Assembly (NCBI GenBank): GCA_958450365.1
Contig: CAUEEP010000913.1
Coordinates: 973,001 to 1,037,000, forward strand
Length of the DNA stretch: 64,000 nt
DNA from: Mesorhabditis belari
Lineage: Eukaryota; Nematoda; Chromadorea; Rhabditida; Rhabditidae
Direction: 5' to 3'
Part shown: positions 35,801 through 47,800 of the stretch, in pieces
How positions within the stretch are numbered: the first letter of the stretch is position 1
Layout of the letters: each line of letters opens with the position of its first letter
Notes under the pieces: model-generated
Told to the model about the DNA's origin: nothing
Databases searched by the model: none
What the model saw: only the letters and a program-made list of their open reading frames with translations
Position numbers and translations under genes: made by a program

Positions 35801-38800
35801 GAAAAAAATGAGCAGATTTCTTCTGCATCTTTGAAATTTTCTTTTCAGAACTTTCTTTTTCTTTCTTTCTTTTCTTTCTTTCTTTTCTTTCTTTCTTTTT
35901 CTTTCTTTTCTTTCTTTTACTGCTTCTTAGACCGCTAATAGCTTCTGTTCGATGAAATAAAACAAGTGTCTCAACTTAAGCCAGTTGTTACCAGTATAAC
36001 AATTGTTTTTTTTTCTTTTATTAATAAACCAGCAGAATAAGCTCCTTTCGAAATCGTAAAAATGATTTGGCAGAAAGGAATTCCCTGTGTGGGAAAACCC
36101 AACCATACAAATTACAACTATGGCGTGGTGGATAAGCGTGCTCCCCTCAAGCGCAGACGACCCAGGTTCGACCCCCGCCAGTGACCACCTACTTTGACTT
36201 TTTGCTATTTTACTTTTAAAAGGCACAACTATATGAAATTTCATTAGAAACGTGTTTCAGCTTTTTTTTAAAATACTCAAAGGGGACGTCCGTAGTGCGC
36301 GTAGAGTTCTGTCCAAAAAATGTTTTCATTCCTTTTTGTACTTTCATTTAAAATCAACAAATTTCTTTCTTTTCTTTCTTCCTTCTCTTCCTTTTCTTTC
36401 TTCCTTTTCGTCTTTTCTTCCTTCTCTTTCTTCTCTCTCCTTTCTTTCTTTAAAGAATCAACTAATAAACATTATAATAAATTAGAAGAATCATTTGCAA
36501 GCATTTTGTAATCTTAATCTTGTAATGAAAGAGTTTATTGAACCAAAATTTCTTAGAGATCCTTTTATTTTAAAACCTTTTACAAAAACACCTGTTATTT
36601 CCCTGTTTTCAAGTGCTTTTAGATTCATTTTTTTTTTTCAGAATAATGTCTTGGTTTATAATAATCATTTGCAACATAAAAAATCATAAGTATTTTGGTT
36701 ACGCAAGTACACCTCATTAAAGCTTTAATGTTCATTTAATCTACCAAATCTTGCAACATCATTTTTCTCAGTAAACTTTTGAGGCGAATGGCCAATTGTA
36801 TAATTTCAGTCAAAACTTTAAAATTTCATGGAATTCTTATAAAACTTTCATTTTTCTCCAATCCAATCATCAACATCATCATCGTTTATTTCCTTTCTTC
36901 TGTCAAATCATCGAAACATTTTCTTTTTGGGAAATCATTACAAAAATTCTTTGATTTTAAATGAAAATCATTTGTAGAAAAGTTAGTTTTTCAAGAATTT
37001 TAAATGATTAATCACAAATTTTCTGGGGTAAGCTAATTTCCGGCATTTTTTTTGCGCAACTGGGCCGTTTGCGCAACTGGGCCGTTTGCGCAACTGGGCC
37101 GTTTGCGCAACTGGGCCGTTGCGCAACTGGGGTCCTTTGCGCAACTGGGGTCCTTTGCGCAACTGGGGTCCTTTGCGCAACAGGGTCCTTTGCGCAACAG
37201 GGTCCTTTGCGCAACAGGGTCCTTTGCGTAACTCGCGATAACTTTCTTCTTTCTTTCCATAACTTTCTTCTAAGTCGGCCAATCTTTATGATGTTGGTTT
37301 CATTTTGTTGCACTTATTGTGATCTACAGAATGAAACCAAAATCATAAAGATTGGCCGACTTAGAAGAAAGCTATGGGGAGTTGCGCAAACGACCCAGTT
37401 GCCCAAACAACCCAGTTGGGCAAAAAAAAATGCGGAAATTAGCTTACCCCAGAAAATTTGTCATTAATCATCATTAAATCATTAAAATTATCATCAAAAT
37501 ACGAAATTAGCATCTAAAACTTTTACGGAAAGGTTTTAAAAGCCCTGTTTCATATATATAATTAACAAAAAAAAGTGTTCAGCTGATCGGCTGAACTCTT
37601 TTATCTTAAAGAAATTGCCTAATTTTCACATCTAAAATCACATTGTCTTTGATTTCTCAAGAATTACGATCGTTAGCCAATTAACGAACTTGTCTACACC
37701 TTGACTACAGGTCAGAATTGAAACCAATCAAAAGAATCACCACTTTTTTTTGTATATTTTCTCAAGCTTTTTTTTTTTTTCAAAAATTCTCACGTAACTT
37801 CTTAAACTTTTTTTAAAAACAATTATTGTTAGCAAAAGTAATTATTGTTAGCAATTATTGTTAGCGTAATACTTTTGATGCGTAAAAATTAAATTGAACA
37901 CTGAAATGGTAATTGATAAAAAAAAGGAATCGTTTTTTTGTAGCCAAACTTTTCCAATAGAATATTTTGATCAGAACATATTTCTTTTCTTTTTTCTTCA
38001 ACTTTTGAGACAACTTTTCTGATTTTCTTTTAGATATATCTACCGTAAATACTGTAATAGTACCCCAGCCCCATAATGACGGTGCGAAGTGTTGCGTAGT
38101 CTAGCTTTGAACGAATTTTTCTCGACACTGGTTTATGCTACAATGCGCGCTTTGGTATCAAAAAATAGCCCTGAATTTCAGCTATTTTTTGATACCAAAG
38201 ACACATTTTTTGAAAGTACGGGCGCTTTGAAAAAAATGAAATACTAAAAAACTTTTGCGACTACGCGACTGTACGAGGGGAGTGGGATACTATTACGGTA
38301 TTTACGGTAGGTATATTGCGCATTTTTCAAACCAATAGACCCATTACAGTATTCTCGGTATGTATACGCATTACACCTAACCGCATAGCTACCGTATCTT
38401 ATATCGTCGGACTTTATAGATCCAAGGAAGTTAACAAAACTGTACGAGAGGGTACTATTACAGTATTTTCGGTATGGTTTATTCAGGGAGCGAATAGAAG
38501 CAAATCAAATCAGATAATCATAACCGCAAATAACATATTGCTACAATACTTTCACACGAAAAAAAGAAAGAAAACTAAAAATAGTACAGTTAGGAAACTA
38601 AAAATAGTACAGTTAGGAAACACAGATACAAAAAGATTTAAATATAGAGCAGATTTGACATGGCAATAAGATCTAATTCGTTTACAGATATTTTTAATCG
38701 AATAAAAATGAAATTGAACACTGAAATGGTGATTGATCAAGAAAACTTTTTGAAAAACGAATCGTTTTTTGTAGCCAAACTTTTCCAATAGAATATTTTT

Positions 38801-41800
38801 GATCAGAACATATCTCTTTTCTCTTTTCTTCAACTTTTGCAACAACTTTTCTGTTTTTCTTTTCCGAGATCAAAACTCAGAAATCCTTTCCAGTGTAGTC
38901 AGACTAATTACTTCGGAAATTTTTCTTTTCTTTTTTCTTTTCTTTTTTCTTTTCTTTTTTTCCTTTACTTTTTTCCTTTTTGAGTCATGACTACTAATCT
39001 TTTTGACTACTTTTGTAGAGAATTAGCAGAAATGGTGGAAAACTTTAGTTTTAAAAGTTCATAGTACGTTTTTAAAGTGTTAAGCTATAGCTTTTCAAGT
39101 TTATCGTACAAAATAAACAAAAATAATAATGACAACTGATTTTAAAAAAACCAAGTTTCAATTTTTCTAATAATTTTTAAAATAACTATCAAATAATTAT
39201 TCAATAGATCTGCTGCTTAATACTAAGGTAGTAATGTAACCAATGTAACCAAAACTAAACAAGTTTTAAAAGTTAATAGCCTGTTAATGCCTGTTGATGC
39301 CTGTTAATAGCCTTTTCAAACAAATTTCAAAAGTTAATAGCCTGTTTTGTGAGTACTTTTTTGTTAAAAAAAATCATTTTAGTTGAGCTGAGAAAAAAAG
39401 TCGTTTCAATTTGACGCCTATGAGACGTTTCTATTTGACGGCTAACGTTTGAAAGCATATCAATCCGTCCAACTTTAGAAACTACCATAACCTTTCCAGT
39501 TTACATTCGATCAACCAATTTTTATAGCATCGACTGAGCTTTGTGATTTCTCATCGAATGATACCAAAATTGAGTTGATTAAATGAAAACTAGCGGCTTG
39601 GTAGTTTAATGAAATCCATACCTTTTAGAGAATGGATTAGAGAAGAATTTCAGTTGTTTTAATAAACGTTACAGTACTCGTTATGGGCACTGTGTTGTCG
39701 AAATTTTGTCTTAAAATCCATTAAACTACCGGGTGTTCAGTGGTTGGCCCTTCTTTTTTGGTAGATCAGCTCTCAAGCGTCAAGTCCAAACGTAATGTGC
39801 TAAGTATTATATGAAATTTTAAAGCCAATAATCTTGGCTACATTTTTCAATGAAAAGTTTCTCGATTCGAGGTATACAACTCATTTTACAAGCTCTTGAA
39901 ATGTACTAGTTGATCTAACTGACTGTACTAGTTGATTTAACTGACTGTACTAGTTGATTTAACTGACTGTACTAGTTGATCTAACTGACTGTACTCTTGA
40001 AGTGTACTAGTTGATCTAGCTATTGCCAAAAGCTCTAAATTCCAAGACTCCTAAATTTAAAACCTTAAAGATACCTTAAAGTTTTCACAATCAATCAGCT
40101 TCTTATAAAAGTAAATTGAATTTTAGATTCCATTAAACTTGATAAAGATTCGGATTTGAAAATATTTGGATAAGCCTTTTGAAAGCTAATCATAATCATC
40201 GAGTATTCTCTGCCAATTTTTAACGATTTTTAACGATTTTGACGATTCAGTGTTTGATTTCATTGAAACAGTCAATTTTTCAATTTTTCAACTTCCTCGT
40301 TCCTCCATTTGCTCAAAAACATTTCCTCAAAAACATTTCTACCACTTTTTCTTTCTTCTATTTACCATTTCACAATTATTTTCCGTGATTTGCAGCAAAA
40401 TTTTCAGAACAATCCCTAAATTTCTCCCGCAAAATCGAATGTGGAATTGAGGGAAATTGTTGTAATGTTCTCGCAAAAGGATCTCTTCAAAAATCAACAA
40501 TTTTCTGCTGAGAATTTAAAACAAGCTAACTTTTCATCGTCGATCATTCCTTTATTTGATTATTCGAATCTTCAATTTGTCCCTCAACCAATCCACATCC
40601 CGTCGGCGATCAATTTCGCGCAAATCTTGGCCATGGCACAGCAAATGCAAATGCTTGGGTGAGTTTTTTCGACAAAAACAATGTACAGGGTGGGCCAAAG
40701 TTACCGTTACATTTAAGAAAGTCTCTGTATAAAAAGCAACTCAAAAAGGTCGAAGATTTTTCTTAAAAATAACTTTTATTTCCTGATAACAATTCATCAA
40801 AAACTATTCCTTTTCAAAGAGATCTCCAAGAGCTTTTACACAGGCGTCCAAACGTCGTAGAAAAGCGTCGATCGTGGCGAGAAGGTATAGGAGATCCAGC
40901 TCCCAAGCCCAGCTCCCAAGCCCAGCTCCCAAGCCCAGCTCCCAAGCCCAGCTCCCAAGCCCAGCTCTCAAGCCCAGCTCTCAAGCCCAGCTCCCAAGCC
41001 CAGCTCCCAAGCCCAGCTCCCAAGCCCAGCTCTCAAGCCCAGCTCTCAAGCCCAGCTCCCAAGCCCAGCTCTCAAGCCCAGCTCTCAAGCCCAGCTCCCA
41101 AGCCCAGCTCCCAAGCCCAGCTCTCAAGCCCAGCTCTCAAGCCCAGCTCCCAAGCCCAGCTCTCAAGCCCAGCTCTCAAGCCTTTTCGAGCGCTTTTTTC
41201 AAACTATCAACAGTTTTGTGTGGTTGATAGCGTCAACTGATATCACTTGTGGTTTATTTTTCTTGTAGGCCTTTAGCTTTAACTTAACTTGAGCTTGTTT
41301 TTGATGATTCTTCTAAGGGATGTTCGCTCTGTATCCCCATTTTTTTATGACATTTTCCGCACCGATTAGTTTGATGTTTTCAACAGGCGATTCCTCACTT
41401 TTTGGTTTAACATTTGCTGAAGTTGTTACCGGTCGCTTTCTTCCATTTCGCTTTCGCATTTGCGCTTGAGTGAGCATTGTAACGGTAATTTTGGCCCACC
41501 CTGTAGAATCGATTCGATTTCGATTTCGATTCAAAGGCTAATCTCGATTCAAAGCTTCAAGACTTTCAAGTCTTAAGTCTTTAAGACTTTAAGATTTCTT
41601 TAAGATATTCATCGATCTCTCGATCGATTTTTTGCATTCATTTTAACTGTTAAATGTTAAATGAATCAACCAGAATTGAAAATAAAAAAAACTGAAACTT
41701 AAAAATGAATCTTTTTGAAAACATTTTAGAGAAAAGAGAAGAAGAAGATTTTGATTTTAGATTTTAGAGATTTTAGAGATTTTAGATTTTAGAAGAAGAT

Positions 41801-44800
41801 TTTAGAGAAGATTTTGCTTAATATTATTGCTAGATTTGCTAGATTCTGCTATTAAAGCTCAATTAAAAGCATTATTGCTATTAAAGCTCAATTAATTGCT
41901 ATTAAAGCTCAATTAATTGCTATCAAAGCTCAATTAAAAGCATTATTGCTATTAAAGCTCAATTAAAAGCAAAATTCAAATTTTCATTTGAACATACAAC
42001 CAAAAACAGTCATTTTTCCATGAATTTCCCCGTATTTACATTATTTTTCCATTTCGATATTCTGGTAGAATTTTCTTTTTTTTCTTTTACAAATTACAAA
42101 TTCCAAAAATATCTTTTTCTCTTGTTTTCGTTTCCAATTTCGTTGCAGCTTTTTTGCTTTTTTTCTCTTCTTTTTCCATCTATATATCTATATAAAGGAG
42201 AAAATTTGCAGAAAAAAAGAATGAGAAATGATTCGATCAACCTTTGAGAGCTATTGCACAATAACGATTGTCAAATTTTAGCTTTAAATCTATTTATTCC
42301 TGTTATTTACTTGACGATACTTGTGCAGTGTGAGAGAGAATACCGATGGGGGCAATGATTATTAGATATTTATTCCGAATCTAGCATCAAATAAGATTTC
42401 ACAGAAAAGAGCCACTTTTCGGCACAATACTTTTTTTTGGTTAAGTCTAATTGTGAAAAATTCATTTCCATTCCCTCCAAATCAGCCTAGATACTGCAGA
42501 AAACAATATTAGCAGTAAAGACAAGTAAAGACAAAAATGACTCTCAAGTACTTTAATGGTGAATTGTTTAAAAGGAAAAGCTATTGAAAAAACACTTTCA
42601 CAAGATTTCTTTCTTTAATTATCTTCCATTCGAATGACGTTTTTCAAAAAAAAAACCGGTATTTCGAAGACAGGGCAGAAAACTAAAAATACCCTGCCAA
42701 AAATTTTTCACGCTTTTTGTTTTGGGGAAAAAGAAAAGGGGAATTCGACTGTATAAAGCGTCATTTTTGAGACACCGATTCATCATTTGTTTTTGTGTTG
42801 AATGAATTGTGAAAATGATCGGCGAAATGGCTACTTTGCTCAACTCCAACTCACCATAACTTTCTTCTAAATGAGCTAATCTTTATGATGTTAGTTTCAT
42901 TTTGTAGATCACAAGAAGAGCAACAAAATGGCACCAAAATCATAAAGATTAGCTCACTTAGAAGAAAGTTATGGCAAAGGATCCAGTTACGCAAAAACAA
43001 AATTGGCGCAAAGGGAAATGGAAATGGGGAAGTGAAGCAGGAATTTCGTTGTTTTTTTGACTGCATTTTTCTTAAATACTTGGGAAGCTTTGATTGATTT
43101 TAATTAGTCTCAAAAATGATGAAGATTTTTGAAACTTAACTTTTAATATTATTTTAATATTTAATATTTAAGTTTATATTCAAAATATAGTATTACCCAA
43201 TTCTCTCTAATAGTAGTGCACCCCGTGAGCCAAGTTTGTGACTATTTTACAGTTTCCAAGCTTTTGCAGAAGCTCAACACTCAAATCTCCCACAAGGTCT
43301 CATCGTCAGCTACATTTTCCGACCCCACATCGATAGGTTCTGATAAGCGGTTCTCGAGATTTCGAGGAATTTAGGCGAAGCTTAGGATGCACTACTATTA
43401 GAGAGAATAAAAGAATAAGGTACCCAGCAAGAAAAGGGTTTCAGCCAACCAGTTAAAAAAGAGAGCTAGTGGTATAGTGGATAGTGCGTTCACGATGCTA
43501 TAAAGCCTCGTGACCACCTTGGCTTGATGCTTTTCCCTAGTCACTACTCAGTACAATATACCGTATTCTCTCTAATAGTAGTGCACCGCGCCGAGCCGAG
43601 TTGATCACTATTTTACGGTTTCTAAGTTTTCGCAAAAGCTGAACACTCAAATCCTCCACAAGATTTCATCGTCAGCTACATTTTCCGACCCCACAGCGAT
43701 AGGTTCTTTTTCTTCATTTTCCAAGAATTTTCAAAAAAAGTGAAATCTACATTTTTTTCCATTTTTTGCTTTTTGATGATCCAAATTGCAGCAAAGCCAA
43801 AAAAACGGATTTCCTTTTTTTGCACACTTCCTTTTCCAAGAATTTTCAAGCACAAAATTGGATTTTTCTTTTTGTTTCAAAGTTTTTGATATTAGAATTG
43901 AATACCGTATTCTCTCTAATAGTAGTGCATCCTAAGCGTCGCCTAAATTCCTCGAAATCTCGAGAACCGCTTATCAGAACCTATCGATGTGGGGTCGGAA
44001 AATGTAGCTGACGATGAGATCTTGTGGGGGATTTGAGTGTTCAGCTTCTGCAAAAGCTTTGGAAACCGTAAAATAGCCACCAACTCGGCGGGGTGCACTA
44101 CTATTAGAGAGAATACGGTAAGTATAATATTATGATATAATACATACAAAGTATAATATTTCACTCAAAACTTGAACTCTTTGTTACAAGGCAAAAGACT
44201 AAAGAATTTCGCGCAAAAAATGAGTGCAATGGGAACCGGATGGTTACAAAAAAAAAAGGAAAAGAAAAGAGAAAAAGTGAAGAAAACCATTCCGTTCTTT
44301 GTCTAAATGACATCATTTTCCCGTTTCTTTTCTCTTTTTTTTCTTTTTCTGATGACTCATTCACAAATAGTTCCCCGCAAAGCCTTGTTTACCGTCTCTT
44401 TTTTTGCTTCCTTTCTCAAAAGATAAATTTAGATTGGGGATTCCCCTGATCGGAATGATTTTGGCTGATGTTTTTTTGTTTTTGAAACTTCAATTCATTT
44501 TTATTAAAAATTTTCATTAGATTCTTTCTAGATATCAATTCGTTATTTATTTCGTTATTTATTAGTTATTTATTTCGAAAAAACTTGACTTATCTAGTTT
44601 AAAATTAAACAAATTTGAAACTAGATAAACACAAAACAAAGAAACTAATTTGTTTTCTTAGAATTAACAATACTTTGTGCCCAAATCTTGTTAGCAATCT
44701 TGTAAGCTCTTGTAAGCAGTCTTGTAAGCATCTTGTAAGCTCTTGTAAGCAGTCTTGTAAGCATCTTGTAAGCATCTTGTAAGCTCTTGTAAGCAGTCTT

Positions 44801-47800
44801 GTAAGCAGTCTTGTAAACATCTTGTAAGCATCTTGTAAGCTCTTGTAAGCAGTCTTGTAAGCATCTTGTAAGCATCTTGTAAGCTCTTGTAAGCATCTTG
44901 TAAGCTAATGCAATCGATTTCTCTATTTTTCTCACAGCAACGATTGGGTTTGAATGAAAAATGAAAAGAAAATGAAAAGAATCGAGTGTGCACAGGAAAG
45001 AGTGCGTTTACGGTTTTCCAAGCTGGTTAAAGGGCAACCTAATTTCCATAGGCGATCAAGTTGCAATCTGTAAGTTTATTACTTTTTTTGTTGTCTTCTT
45101 TTATACAGTGCAACTTGTGTTTGCGTTTGATTTGTTCACCAAAATAGTGCCTAAGTGCAAAAAGTGTTCCAAAACTTGTTTATGTCTGCGAAGTTTTCCC
45201 TTTTTACAAACGAATATCGCATTCGCATTTTCAAGTTACAAATATGTCTTAAAAAAATTGTTTTTTTTTTTCATTGCTTTTCAAGATTATTATTGATCAT
45301 TGATCGAATTGAATTGAGTTGAATTGAGTTGAAATTGAATTGGATTGAAATTGAGTTGAGCTGAATTGAATTGAAATTGAAATTGAATTGAGTTGAATTG
45401 AGTTGAGTTGAATTGGATGGAAATTGAGTTGAATTGGATTGAATTGAATTGAGATTGAATTGAATTGAGATTGAATTGGATTGGATTGAAATTGGATTGA
45501 ATTGAATTGGATTGAAATTGAATTGAATTGAGATTGAATTGGATTGGATTGAAATTGGATTGAATTGAATTGGATTGAAATTGAATTGAATTGAAATTGA
45601 ATTGAATTGAATTGAGATTGAAATTGGATTGGATTGAAATTGGATTGAATTGAAATTGAATTGAGTTGAATTGAGTTGAGTTGAATTGGATGGAAATTGA
45701 GTTGAATTGGATTGAATTGAATTGAGATTGAATTGGATTGGATTGAAATTGAATTGAATTGAAATTGAAATTGAAATCGAATCGAACGATCAAATTAAAA
45801 CACTCAAAAATTTTCACTCAATACACTACAGTTTCTCAATTTTCACTCAATTCACTACAGTTTCCTATTACTAATAAAAATTAGATTCTTTTCCGACAAA
45901 TCCCTTTCCAAAACTTGTTTACGTCTGTGAAGAATTTGCGAGTTACAAAACTTTTTCTTTTACGGGGGAACAGAGAAAGGATTGGCGAACACAGACACTC
46001 AGTGTGTGCTCTGCAAAATGGAGAGAAGGGAAAGGAAAAGAAGAAGAGAAAAAAGAAGAGAAAAAAAAAGAGCAATCACATGATTCTCCTTCCCATCCTC
46101 TCTCTCTCTCTCTTTTTGATTGCTTTGAAACTCGCTTTCTCTTGCTGAAGAAAAAAGATTTCTCTTTTTGCAAAAAAAATCACCGAAACTATCTTTAGCA
46201 GACATTTTTGGGGGGTTTTTTGTCAGAAATTTTTGCTTTCTTCAAATTTTTGACACTTTCGGCTTCTAAAACCTCTCACTATTGTCAATTTTTTGAAATT
46301 AAACCATTTTTCTGACTTTTTTTTGCAATATTTCCCCTCATGAACAGCCATCAATTTCCCAGATTTTGCCCTGGTTTCCTCCCGAAATACCTATCGAACA
46401 TTTTCTAGGAAAAATAAATAGAAAAAAAAAGAAAACGATCACTTTTCCACGCCGCATTTGGAAAATGTGCTCAGTTTTTGGGGATTTTTTTTGCTTTTGA
46501 TACAAAAGAATGGAATTTTATGATCGAAAATCATCACTAACTGATCACTAACTTGAGTTTTTCGGTGACTTCTTAATCAATTTGACTTCTCAATGAACTT
46601 AATCAATCAAAAGACACGATTGACGAGTTCGTTCTAAAGTTGACTATATTGGATATGAATGTTTAAACATTTTCGTTGAACGATCTTCGAAAGTTCAACG
46701 AATCAAAGTTCAACGATTCGAAAGGTTCAACGATTCGAAAGATTCGAAAGATTCAACGATTCGAAATAGTTCAACGATTCGAAAGATCGTTCAACGATTC
46801 GAAAGATCCTTCAACGAAAATGTTTAAACATTCATATCCAATATAGTCAACTTTAGAACGAACTCGTCAATCCAATCGTGTCTTTTGATTGATTAAGTTC
46901 ATTGAGAAGTCAAATTGATTAAGAAGTCACCGAAAAACTCAAGTTTTAAACAAACAGCCGATAGTTTAAAAGAAATCTTTATTTTTTTTATTATACTTCC
47001 TATCGAAATCCCCTTTCTCTACTTTCACCTATCAATTTTCTTCCTCAAAATAAATATTTCACCACCAAAAGCTGCAATTATCTATCGTTTCGTTACAATT
47101 ATCCATTATCCCTTTTCCCCGCCATCAAATCCCCAACTGATTTGAATGTAGGCAATTTTTGCAGCAAAATTTATAACTGAAACGCGCAAAAAGCTTTTGG
47201 TTTCAAATTGAAACGAGAGAAAAACATTGATCGAAATTCGAAGAGGACTCGAAAAAAAAAAACATTAAAAAAAGCAACAAAAAAAGCAACGAAACGACGG
47301 GAATTTTTTGCAATTTGCCCCCCGTTTGAGACGGCTGCAAAAGACGGAGAAATTACACTCTTTCCCCTCCACTTTCCCCGCTTCTTTTTTGTGCTTAATT
47401 CTTGAAAAATTTATAGAAATCGCTTTGTAAAATCATAATGTGCAAATTGAAATCTCAATTTAAATTATGAGCAAAAAAGCCGACCATTGCCAACCAATTA
47501 AACGTTATTTTTTTTCTTTTCATTAAAAGCAATTAAATCATTGCTTTTTCTTTTCATTGAAACTCAACATTTTTCAAAGGGTTTTTTTTTGCTTTAAGCT
47601 CTCTTTCTCAAAAATCCTTCTTTCATTCACTAAAAATTTGTTTTTAAAGCCGAATTTTATTCCCTTTTTAAAGGGAATAAAGGCTTTTAATTATTAAAGG
47701 CAATTAAAGGCTTTTAAAGCGGGATTTTAAAGCCGAATTTTCTTTTTAATCATCTTGTTTTTTTTATTGTTTTAAAGCTGGTGTTTTGTAAATTTGAAAA

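Noticed and set aside
36117..36190. Functional tRNA gene
   Set aside because: Boxes A and B are good, but the anticodon and T stems contain mismatches and the same module sits in a second repeat copy at 21570.
37069..37467. 132-codon Cys/Ala/Thr-rich protein
   Set aside because: It is the translation of the GCGCAACTGGG minisatellite and adjoining palindrome.
40814..41227. Long Pro/Ser/Gln and Gly/Leu/Trp open frames
   Set aside because: They come from a 13-bp minisatellite inside a transposon, where every frame stays open.
43766..44011. 81-codon protein with an exact second copy at 48083
   Set aside because: The identity is explained by a segmental duplication ending in a MITE, and the frame runs into the MITE.
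45290..45817. 175-codon open frame of NSIQF-like repeats on the minus strand
   Set aside because: It is the translation of an AT-rich satellite with a 5-10-bp period. Other frames are equally open.
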